A DNA stretch of 64,000 nucleotides from Spirometra erinaceieuropaei (lineage: Eukaryota; Platyhelminthes; Cestoda; Diphyllobothriidea; Diphyllobothriidae). The stretch covers positions 485,190 to 549,189 of the forward strand of contig CACRXP010000165.1 in assembly GCA_902702965.1 (NCBI GenBank). Direction: 5' to 3'. Shown here piece after piece: positions 43,603 to 55,600 of this stretch. Each line of letters begins with the position of its first letter. Position 1 is the first letter of the stretch. Under the pieces are notes generated by a model, which made no database searches, was not told the origin of the DNA, and saw only the letters and a list, made by a program, of their open reading frames with translations. Made by a program: the position numbers and the translations under genes.

Positions 43603-46600
43603 GTAAGGCCTCCTGAGCTCCCAACAGTCTAGGTGATCGATGCAGTTGACGATGAGGCAACAAGTGAATTACCTCCCGCCGACTACTTTGCCTGGATGAG
43701 TTCCCTAGCTGGCCATGACTGTTTGTGCATTCCAATCGTAACCCTGCATGTTGTGGGCATCCATCAGACCAACAGTTTTTCCTAGGTCACGAAGTTGATG
43801 GGTCGGCCCCACCGACTTCTCTACCTCGAAGACTGTACGAGGACATCATTCGCCAATTTAAGTCCGCCAACAATCCACTCTGGGTTTCCTTGCAGTCTGT
43901 TTATGAGTTTGATTCTGCTGCGGAGGCATACCGTCTTGACATGGTAAGTAGGCCTGTATTTGGGTGTTTCATTGTTGGTTAATTCTTAGTCTGTCATGTG
44001 ATACATGGCAAACTAAATGTTTGTGAATTGAATCTGAGTGTGATCACCGTTGGGCCCTTTGTAGCCTTATTGTTTCCCTTCTTCAGAAATGTCAGCTCTC
44101 TTTATCCTCCTCAGAACTCAGTGCGCTAGCTTGGAGTAAGTTCTTCGCAACGAGGCTTCATAGGCTCAGTCCGGAAGTTGGTATGAATATATGGGCCGAA
44201 ACCCACTAGCTTCAGCGGGATAACCATGCAGCATTTCTAAAATACTAACATGCAGCCAGAAGTATACACATGTTGCATGATTTATCATAGTGCCAGCACT
44301 GGTGCTAGTTAAAAACCCAGACATGTGTTTCGTCGATATTCTACCGCCAAATGGCACATTTGAGAAGGGCTCGGCATACCAGTGGGTCTCCACCGTTCCC
44401 CGTGTAGTTTCCGGTAGAAATTCCAATTTTGAAGCTTCTACTTCTTTATCTCTTCAGAAATTAATGCGTTAATGTTCAGAAGCCCCATGTCGTCTGTGAA
44501 CCAATTTTTCCTATGCATAAAATAGAACTAGGTAAACCCTCCCTGCTGGACAAAAAAGAATGACAGCTCTGAAAATAGCTTCCGACAGGGATAGAAACCC
44601 CAATCCGTAGTACCGTTCTCGAAATTCATAAATCTTCGTTTTATTTGCCTAGTCATACATCTCATTTAAATTGCCCGTGTTTTTCCCTCTTCCACCCCAC
44701 ACAGATGTGGAGCATGTGTTTGGAATCAAATGAAATAATTTTTGTCTTTGTATTTACAATCGGGTCCGCATTCGAAAATTACAAATCGTGACCCAATATT
44801 TTAATCTGGTAGGGGTCGCAAACATGCTTCATAAAAACTCATTTGTAAAAATTGGAGAATGGCTGAGGTCGACTTAATACGATCGGTTTCAAAATCAACT
44901 CAAAAGATCCACACCGGTTGGTAGTGATGGACTTTTTGTAGATTTCTGAACACCCGTTCATGGAAAAATGAAGACGTACGTATCATCAAAATTAACCAGT
45001 TGGCGCTGAACATAATTTTCCTCCGAAATCTTAAGCAAAAATGTCTATTTGGGTAAACCGATAAACTGTGTTGCCATTTTGTGGTCCTTGAAATATACAG
45101 CATGTGGGCTAACTCATGAAATGTCAACCGAAATTCCGAAAGGCGTTTTCGTTTCGAAAAGATTTATTAAGTAGCGTTGTAAAGCTAGTCTGCATGCAAC
45201 ATACTTCTATAAAATTTCAGTTACGTGAAGATGCCAGCTGCCGAGTGAACTTCCTTTCGGCTGCATGCAACAACTACATTCTGTAAAAAAACGACTTTTT
45301 AAGTAACTTGCATTTTTCTCATTCATTTTCAATGTCCCTAAATGTCCAATTCTATTTGATGGAAAACATGCATAGAAATATTCATTACTTTGCTCATTCG
45401 GTAGAAAAGTAGGTCTTATTCCAATCTGCTACCCGAAGGAGGGACATAGTTCGGTTTTAAAAAAGTTTCTAATTGTGGGACTTTTAGATATCGTGAAATG
45501 GCCGTTGATAAATCGTCATGTCTCTGCATTTACCAATGTGGCTTGTAAAGTTAACAATATGGATCAAATGCACTGCTAAATTTTGTGAATCCTATATGAC
45601 CCCCCTTTATTACCGTAGGGAGATACATGGTTTTCCGTACGCGGAAAATATACGGCTTGTAGTTTGGAAACCCTGAATCCAAGTGTAACGATAGAGCGGG
45701 CTCCAAATTATTCGGGAATTGGAAAAGTTTTTTGAATATCGAATTATCTCCTGCCTTCGAGTATAAGATTGGTAGAAGACGTTATTTTCTTCCGAATGAG
45801 CAAAATAATGAATATTTCTATGCATGTTTTCGATCAAATATAACTGGACATTTAGGCACATCGAAAACCAATGAGAAAAACTCATGCTACTTAAAAAGTC
45901 GTTTTTTTACAGAATGTAGTTGTTGCATGCAGCCGAAAGGAAGTTCATTCCGAGGCTGGCATCTTCACGTAACTGAAATGTTATAGAAGTATGTTGCATG
46001 CAGACTAGCTTTACAACGCTACTTAATAAATCTTTGCGAAACGAAAACGCATTTCGGAATTTCGGTTGACATTTCATGAGTTAGCCCACCTACTGTATGT
46101 TGGTTGTTTTTTAAGCGTTTGACTATCTCGACGACGATGTTATTCGCAGATTTGAATACCTCATAAGATCTATTGTGAAAAGCTCGGCAATATCAGTGGG
46201 GTTCAAATCACAATAGCATGGTCGTCTGGTGGATTCTAGATTGGTCGCTTAGGAAATTTTGCTTGTGAACTCAACTAACTGTACCAGAATTGATGGTTTC
46301 CATTCCTCGCAGTGGGTTGGTCGGGTAACTTGGTCCAAATGTGATTTACGACTTTCGGTCGGATCCGCGTAGCCCAGATAGTTAGGGCGTTGGCTGTATT
46401 CAGGCACCGCTCTTACTAGGGTAGATTCGAATTCCACCAAGGTCGCCTAATTTTCCACAATGGGATTCGATGTACCAGCTAGTAAACATGGTAATCCGCG
46501 GAAAAAGATACTATTGCTTGACAGCATCTCAAAAAATCCACTGGAAATTTCGCGTAAAGGTTTCTGTCCTTTTGTTTCCATTCCGAGGTTACGTTAAGAA

Positions 46601-49600
46601 TTGATATCTGAAAACTTTGCTAGAAGTAGGCTGACCATACTTTTTGTTATTCTTTTTTCTTCACAGACTGCGAATGCAAGTTCATGGGAGTCGGCCGCAT
46701 GTGCCATAAGAAATGGAGTTCAAATGCTTTTCGAGCAGGGACTTTGCACCGAAAATACTGCTGACGATTATTTAAAAACCGGTGTGTTCGGAATTTTCTG
46801 ATATCAAAGGATATTTGTCAAATAATGCATGCGTGTAGGATATTTATACTTTATTGATATCTTAACAAACATGATTGAAAAGTGTCTATATTTGAAATCT
46901 CCCTGGTTTATGGAAGAACGTCTCATCGACTCTGCATGGGCAGGAGTCAAAACTGTTTCCTCGTTTTTATAATCACAGTCACAGTGCTTAATACGTACCC
47001 TTCCATAAAGTCGACTACTCAGTTTTTCTGCATTTAAGGAGGCATTAAGTCTGACTGTCCGCCCTGAGAGGACCGACTAATTCAGTCAGTTGGTAACTGT
47101 AGAATTCTTGGTACAGTGAGTCACACGTACAAGCCAAAACAGATTTCGGCGTATATACGGTACTATTGGTAGAATAAGGTAATAATAAATAGCATACAAA
47201 CCGCAACAATGGATATCCTAGACACAGGATTCCTTTGTTGCTGTTCGCGCAAATCGGATTCCCAGCTCAAGGTCAGGATACAAAAACTAGTTAATTAAAA
47301 GAACGTCGCTCACGCTCAAAAGGGGGTTACGAAAGGGGGAAGGGGAATGTCAACAGGGGCAAATGTGAAAGCACTTGCGAGGAGGGCTTGGAGAATTCCA
47401 AGCGTTGGCCAGCTGGATACAACAGTAACCCTTCAAACCACTTCGCTCGGACCCGTTCCCAGTAGTCCTAACTCCATTCTGCCACTAGGATGAGGAAGGA
47501 GAGAGTGCGGCAGATGCTGCGCAAGTATGCTGTCAGCATAAACCAATTCATACGCAACTCATCGTCCTGCACAGCCACGTTGTGGGGCACACGCTGGACA
47601 TTATCGCATACGACTCTCAAATGTTCACATCCAGCATAATGCAATATTATAGGAGAATGATGCAAGCAAGTTCTACAGAAATGCGGAAATGACCCAGAGA
47701 GCTAGCACGACATACCATACTTGACAGCACAAGTACTGGCTAAAGACCCAGACAAGTGCTTTGCCAATATTCTGCCGCTGCTTGACACAGCTGCGAGGGA
47801 TTCGGCCAAAAGATTCATATCAAAATTCAGCCTGAGCCTTTAAGTCTCAAATAGACTGAGTTGCTCCAAGTTAGCGATTACTTTCTGAGGGAATTAAAAG
47901 ACGGAAATTTCAGAATTAAAATATCTTCTAGAAAACACGCAGGGAACGAAGGGTGACTCACCGATGAGCCGAATCCTACGCAGCTGTGCCATGCAGCGGC
48001 TGAATATCGGCGAACATGTGCTTGGGCTGTCAGCTATAGCATATCGTGCTATCTCAGTATATACTACTGGCTGCCTGTTGGCACTTTACGTATATTACGC
48101 GGCTATTCCGCAGTGGATGATGGACTTTGGCCCAAATATTCATAATAAACTTCAGTCGGAGCCAATAAGTCTCAAATAGACTGATTGAGGTCAAGTTAGC
48201 GATTAATATCTGAGAACATTGAAAAGCTGCGATCCAGAGAGTGTTCAGTCAGGGCAAATCGAGGCAAGAATTTAAGGCTACAGTGAGGACCGGTGAAAGG
48301 GGCTTCTTCATTCATTGCGGTCTTGAGTTGAGGAAAGGATCTAACTTGCTTACGCTGCGGTGAATCCGAGGAGATTCAACAAGGTCGGTCGACGCCTTGA
48401 ACAGGTGCTGTCAGTGAAGGCATATTGAAGGGGTTTGGAGATGCGATGTCAGTCCGCGGCATTCCAGACCTGCGTGCTTTCTTCTTCGAGTTGGCCTGCT
48501 CTAGTCGGGCAGATTCGAAGATCATTGCTCCGGTTTTGACAGCTGTTTACCACACCTTCTATTCCTGGTCACGCGTTTCGCACCTGTCTTGGATGATTTG
48601 TAGACTCGTGCGGAGACCTTCAGTTCGTCGACTTAGTGTTTTTCTGTTTTAATTGCCTGCGCGTGCACCAGCGATTTCATCATGGGGAATTTACTTTGAC
48701 ACGCTCACTAGTCATTTACGTGAGGTGTCCGCTCCGCCGTAATCAGAACTGTTTCAGCCTTGCGCGGACGTCCAACATGTCACTCGACTCCAGGACTTGG
48801 ATGCTCAGAACTCGTTTCTGCCAAAGTGATTGAAATTTGTCGCTTAAATTTTGCCAGTTATCCAGGACACCGTGCCGCAGTGGTTCCAGACTGAGTGCTA
48901 TAGTCTATTAAATGCTCGGCTAGCTTCGAAAATTTCAGACTGCAACCTCACAGTCGATTTTGCTGGTCCGTAAGTGAAAATTGGCCTGATGATGTTAGGT
49001 GTGTATCACTGACAACTACCATGGCTACTATGTATACAACAACTGGTGCCGGTTGGTGCATAAAAAACCGTTTTTAGCGTGCTGATGGTTAGTCCACGCG
49101 CGACAGGGCTACCGATGTCACTGACGATGTCCACAGTGGGCTCCAAATTAGGGTGAGAACAGGGACGGTGACTTGCATGTGAGTTAGTTTAAAGTGTTAG
49201 CAGACTTGCGCATCATCTACCGCACTGCTCCCTCCTCCTCCTCCTCCTCCTCCTCCTCCTCTCTCACCTGGCTTCGGTGTCATGATCAAGTCAAGAAGAG
49301 TGGAGGTGGGTGAGCCCGCGAGTGACTGGAGCAGTGTGAACCAACACCTAGGCGTACCACCACACCACCCCTGGTCAAAAATGTACACTGACCAGCATTT
49401 TACACAACAAGAGAAGAGAGCGGCGGCACGGATCCCAACTGGTATGGCGGGAGCCTGCGCCTGGGTCTGCCGTCACATCCCAACGTTGGCATCTGTTATG
49501 GGTACGCACTCCCAGTAACGCCTGCAGGACCATTATCTATCTCTCGTGTTGATCGAGCACATCTACCTTGTGCCCCCTCTTAGGGGAGACGAAGCCCACA

Positions 49601-52600
49601 CCCACACCTGTAATAACTAGCAACAACCGACGCCGAAAAAAGAATAGGTATTAAATAAGGTTTATGGCACTAAGGCATAGTCCACCCATGTTTTCCGGGG
49701 CAAAGGATGTGGTCCGAGTTAACTATTTGCAAGAAAACGCCCAAATTTTCACTGAAGAGAACGGACTAAAAGTGCGCATCTCTACCTGCACAGTGGTGGC
49801 TGCCTGTGTATTTTGTATTTTAGGTCCCAAGAAGTGGGCTGAATTAGTGGAAGGAAAAAATGTACTTGATACCGCCTGTTTCGTCCTTCGGACAAGAGAA
49901 CCAGCCGCCAGTGAATTATACCCGGATGCGCACTCACAAGGTGCTGAAGAGAAGGTGGAGTCAACTGAATCTCGACGTGACGAGCTTTCCGGGGTCTGCG
50001 GAAAAGATGCTGCTTCTGGGACCTCCTCTGGAGCCCCCTCAATGAGTGAATTCCGCCAATCGTGCAAACTCTTAACTAGCTACCAAGATATGCTAACATT
50101 TACCCTGCCAGTTGAGACATTTTCTGAACTTGGATACTATGCAGAATGCCTGCGAGTGGACGAAGGAAGAACAACAGTTAGCCGGCTTCTTTTGGACGTA
50201 AATTCACTGAAGCTAAAGGCCGGAACAACAAGCCGCGTTCCGCTTCCTTTTACGGCCACAAGTTATTTAGCCATTCTGACTCGCCGAATACAAGAGCGTC
50301 TTATGGATGAGGCTGACAAATGGCTTCAACGTCTCGAAGGAACACTCATCGACTGCGACAACGAGTTTTTTCGTCGTACGCAAAAGGAGGCCGATGCACA
50401 CCTGAAGTTTCTGTCAACGTCGGGTAAAGGACCTCTGACGCCACCATTTGAAGCCTATAGTTTGCTCGACAAGACAGGAGAGTGGACCAGCGATCTGATG
50501 ATTAAGGGTCTCAGTCGGGAGTGCACATGCATCGAGGCCTATCTGAGGAGAGGTTCAACCAGTCCTCTACTAATTTTTGGAATGCCCGGAACTGGAAAGT
50601 CAAGTCTTTTACGTTACGCCTTGCGCAAGTTCCAAGTATGTTGAACTATTATACTAGTCCTAGGTTCTTTAATTTCGCCAAAAATATGTGTAAACTTGTA
50701 TAAACTCGGTACGAGACTCCTCGGGTTCGGTTCAAAGATTAGCATGACATTTAGGCCGAACTCCACTAGCTTTAAGGGAATGACTGCGTTATCCTCACAA
50801 TCTACCGATGAACAGTCAACAGTATACAAAAAGTACACAGATAATGATTGATGTTGTGCTCCGCACAAACAGCGTTTAAAGTGTGGGTGCGTATGACGCA
50901 GTTATGAGGAACTTAAGTTGTCAGAGTTCCCAAGACAATGTCTGGTACTTCACTTTTTAATGTTCAGCCGTTTAATTTATTTAGATATTAATAGGGGAAT
51001 TTATTCCATATCATTACGGGAGATAACAAGTATCTGAGCCAAATTCCATTGGCTTAAACTGAATAATCACCTAATTTTAAAAGTACACAACCTGCAGATT
51101 GCTTAGCAGTACTCACAACATGGATGAGCGCTAAAAGTAGAGGAGTATTCTGCCGAATTGTTGCAGCCGCATGAGATGGGGGATATGCGCTTACGTGACA
51201 TGCTTGTATACCTGATTTCATAAGGCCTATGGCGTACTGATGATCGGTGATGATTTTGTCTGCTGTCTGCGTCTGGTCTGTTGCACTCTTAATGAACTGC
51301 CTACGTCTATGTGTGGTATGTGTCCTACGGCACAACGTCGTTGTCGCCAGTAGCAAGCTGGCGGGCAGACAGAATGGGATCGAACAAGACCTTAATCAGG
51401 TCAATGAGGGTGACGCGCCCACCTGACATGTTTATATACCTCAGTTCACAAGGCTTATGACGTACTAATGATCGGTAACGACCGTGGAACAGCTGTCTGC
51501 GTCTGGCCTGTTGCACCCTTAATCATCTGCCTACGTAATCGTCTAATAGTAGAAGTACACAACCTGCAGATTTATTAGCAATACTCACAACACAGATAAT
51601 GGTTAAAAGCATACAGGTATTTTACCGCATTTTTGCAGCCGCATGAGGCAATTGGGAAAGGCTTGACTGAGGCCTGAATGGTTCACATTTCCCCATATGG
51701 TTTCTCGTACACAGACACTTCAGACTTCAATTCTCGTGATTTAAGTGGCATTTGTGGCTAACATGCGAGCCGGAGGTGACAGATCGATGTCACCCCGACG
51801 ATGTCCACCACGTGCTCACAACGAGTTGAGAGCAGGTACGGTGACCTGTGCGTGAATTAGATTATAGTAACAGAGGACTTGCGCAGCGACCACAGCACTC
51901 TCTCCTCCCCATCTGAGCCCGGTGTCAAGACATAGTAAAGAAAACCGAATGTGGGAGAGAGCGCAGGTGGCTGGCACGACCGGACCCGCACCTAGGCGTA
52001 CCATCACACCCCCCTGGTCTACAACAAACACATCACCAGGATTTTATACGCTAAGAAAAGAAAAGAGGTATTGCTCGGAACCTAAATTGACGCGAGGAGG
52101 GTCTGAGGACTGACCTGCAGCAAAAACCCAGTTTCACAGTACACAATGACCAGGGTTTGGACTACAAAAAAACAAATGCGACGACTGCCACGGCCGCGGC
52201 CGCCCTTAGGCGTGTCACCATACCCGGTTCCGATTCCAGAGAGTGGAAGTGTCATAGGAGGCACACTATGAAGGAACCCTTGCAGCCTGACAATCGGATC
52301 ACCAGTCCGCTACTCCAAGTTATTCGTCAGTTGTTAGCCTTTCAAGCCAGCTCAGAAAGAGAAGGATGAAACAAGTCACTCGGCAACCATGCACAGGGCC
52401 TGTATACCCAGCGAGAACACAAAAACATCCATCGGCAGGGAACTGCCAATAAACGCTAGGCTGCGAGAGCCATGTTTTGCTGGAGCGTGGCATAACATAA
52501 GCATACAATCCTTAAAGCCCATAAGGGTGAGACGAAGTCCCGCATGCAGCCTAAGTCATCAACATTTAAAGGCCAGGCAACCATTTAGTCATCAACTGAG

Positions 52601-52616
52601 AAGCACTACACATATA

Positions 52617-52653
<37 letters not shown>

Positions 52654-55600
52654 TCCTCGCATGAGTGAGAAGGCCAGAGCTCACGAAAGGAAGGAACCCT
52701 TGTAGCCTGACCCTCAGCCCACCAATCTGTCACTCCAAACACACAGTAGTTCGATCGTCGCATCCAACGATGTCCACCGTCAGCTACACAGCAAGGTGCA
52801 GCAGGCACGGTGACTTTCACGTAATTTAATTTATGGTGAATGTAGACTTGCGCAGTACCTACCGCACTCTCCCCTCCCCCACCTGGACCCCGTGTCAGGA
52901 CATCGTCAAGAAGATCGGAGGCGGGGGAGGGCGCAAATGGATGGCACGGTCGAGTCTGCACTCTGGCGTTCCACTCCACGCCGCCTGGTCCATACAGCAG
53001 ATGACCAGGTTTTTAACCAACAACAAAAGGGCGGCTGGCAAAACCGAAGACGCACCTAGGCGTGCCGTCACACCTTGCTCGGATACCGCGAAATGGGATT
53101 GCCATAAAGGCCATATTAAAAAGGAACATTTGCAGCCTGACTTTTGGACCACCAGTCGGCCGTTCCACACAAACACACAACAATGGGCCGACTGCGAGGT
53201 CCAAGATATCCCATCAGTTGCCAACCTTCCAAGCCACGGTTTTTTGCTCAACGTGATAGCTTCAAGCGCATCAGATTGTTTACAGTGAGGAAAATGCGCT
53301 GTGTCGACGACCTCACTCTCCCTTCCCATTCCTGTGCCTCAGCTACTGTCTCAGCCGGTCAGTTGACAGGTGCGGGGAATGGGTGCGGTGGCTGAAATAT
53401 GTAGTTACCTTGTCTGAGCGCGCCACATGCACAACCTGCTCCCCCCCCCTCCCAAACACAAGCGCCAGGATTTCACACAACGGGGGTCGAACGGCGTACA
53501 TCTCACTTGCGTGGGAGTGTCATAGTTCACGCTGGTGTGAGCCGTTTCAGCCTGGCACTCAGTCCATCCGTCTGCCACTTCACACATATACCCACACAAC
53601 TGGGCAGATTACGATGAATGCGTTGGGGAGTTAGGCAGCAGTGCATTGAGGACAGTTGAGATGGATGCGTTTGGTGTATGTTGGTGCTCCAGGCACTGGT
53701 CCGTCAGTTTCTGTGCGATGGATTCGCAAACGACCGACCAGACCCGTGTGTGAGGTAAAAGTGCGATCGCAATGAGGACGAGTATGGATCGAATCCACAT
53801 CGCTGGCGTTGACGGTGGGGACGTTGATATTTGTTGGAGTGTCAGGATAGTGGGCAGTGGTAGTGGGCACGGGTGCCGACTTAGAGGGTGTTGAGGCAGT
53901 GGAGGAAGAGGAGGAGGATGGTGGTGGGGGTGAAGGAGTTCAGTAAGTGTTGACTGTCGGCGTGAGGGCGAGATAGGCTGGACGGGAGGACATCGGGTGA
54001 CGTAGTCCGGCTGGTGCGTTTAGTGTGAGGATGCCACATAGGGCCGATTGGTGCCCGCAACGACCGTTGACATCGTGGGCATGTTGGGGGCGGTTGAGTA
54101 TCGTCGTTGAAATGTTGACGCAGATGGGTTTTCAATCTTCGCGTTTGGCCTTAGCGGGGGTGATACAGGTGGCTACTTAGATTGCTGCACCGGTCTCCAC
54201 TGCTCTCCATCACGTCGGCAGGTTCCAGGAGAGGTCTGCCCGGTTGGCCGGGTTAATCTGCAGACGCTTCGAGGAGGTCCTCCGAGTATCCTTGTAGCAC
54301 CGGACTTGACCTCATTATTGGCGGGACTCTTTGGAGACACCTCCATAAAAGGGTCCTTTGGGTTGTCGCTCGTCCTCCACGCGCACGAGATGGTGACTAC
54401 AGCGCAGTTGCAGATGTCTCAGCGTGGCGTAGATGCTGAGGACTCCAGTTCGATCCAGTACTACCGTATTCGTGGTCCGGTCCTGCCACTCCAGGTTCAA
54501 TATCCGTCGGAGACAGTTTAGGTGGACGTGGTCGAGATTTTGTTCTTGCTTCTTGTACACCGTCCAGGTCTCTGCTCCATACAGCGGCGTCGGCAGGATG
54601 ATCGCCTTGTACATCTTCAGTTTCGTGCTGATGAGGAGGCCGTGTCGACAACAGACGGTGTTCTGCAGGCGACCGCAGGCTTGAAATCTGACAGTCCACT
54701 TTGTTGTGGATTTTCGTGCTGCGAGAGAGAAGGTGCTGCACAGTTAGCTGGAGGTGTCCATGACTTGCAGTTGGGCGTCGTTCACATTGATGTGAGGTGC
54801 GTTGAAGGCGGCGTTGGGTGGCAGCTGGTGCATGACCACTGATTTCGCCGTGTTGATGATCGGGCCGAAGTTGTCACAGGTGGTGGCGAAGAGGTCCATA
54901 TTCCTTTACACGTCCACTTATGTGACAGGGAAAGCGTCGACGAAGAGGAGTTTGTGGACGGTAGTTGTGCATACTCGCGACAGGAAGTGCATCCACCGAC
55001 GTTTGAAGAGTTCGCCCCCAATCCTGTAAGCGACGTGGATCCCGCTGCATTCGTCACGACAGGCTTAATTAGCATGATAGAGAACATAAAAGTGAAGAGG
55101 GTGGGTGCAGGACGCAGACCTGCTTCATTTCCTTGGCCACTGTGAATGCCTCTGAGACAGTTCTATTGTCCGTGACTCGCGCCATCATGCTATCATGGAG
55201 CTGGCACACCATCTGACTGGATCGTCCGGGATAGCCGAATTTCTGCATGATTCCCCTCAATCGTCCACGGTCCATCCTGGCAAAGGCTTTCCTTAGCCCC
55301 GCGAGGCAGAGCAGAGGTGGATGTGTACCTCATGGCACTTCTCCTGAAGCTGGCGCGCAGCGAAGATCATGTCGGTGATTTCACGATGACGGCGGAAACT
55401 GCGCTGGCTTTCCGACAAGAGATCCTGTTGCAGATGTTTGTTGAGACAGTTGATGGGGATGCGAGCGAAAATCTTTCCGCCGATGGTGAGCAGCGGGATT
55501 GCTCTGTGGTTGCTGCGGATTTGGCGGTCCCAATTCCGCCTGCAGAGGTAGATGACTTTGAGGTTCTCGAAGTCATGAGGGACATTACCCTGAGAGTACA

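Larger units (their letters stand above)
43944..46666 (+). other. Intron of the NWD-like gene with a foldback element and a repeat
   Basis: It contains a copy of repeat family C (about 44170-44420) and the foldback element at 45098-46095. The plus-strand frame at 44290-44472 belongs to the repeat and not to the gene. A long pyrimidine tract precedes the acceptor at 46665-46666. Confidence 0.65.
46782..49823 (+). other. Intron of the NWD-like gene with several repeats
   Basis: It contains family A SINE-like copies (about 47480-47605 minus and 49105-49480 plus), family C repeats at about 47700-47890 and 48060-48216, and a CTC microsatellite. It ends in TATTTTGTATTTTAG. The open frame upstream of the acceptor (ATG at 49664) lies in this intron. 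Confidence 0.65.

Noticed and set aside
44290..44472. Open frame as a possible exon of the NWD-like gene
   Set aside because: The same sequence recurs at 47715-47830 as repeat family C, and exon 3 joins exon 4 in phase without it.
45610..45986. Open frames inside the foldback element as a transposase
   Set aside because: They are short, unlike any transposase, not shared with the other family copies, and lie in the inverted arms or the centre.
49664..49823. ATG at 49664 as the start of the NACHT gene
   Set aside because: A clear acceptor at 49822-49823 and phase agreement with the exon at 46667-46781 show that coding enters at 49824. The upstream open frame is intron sequence.
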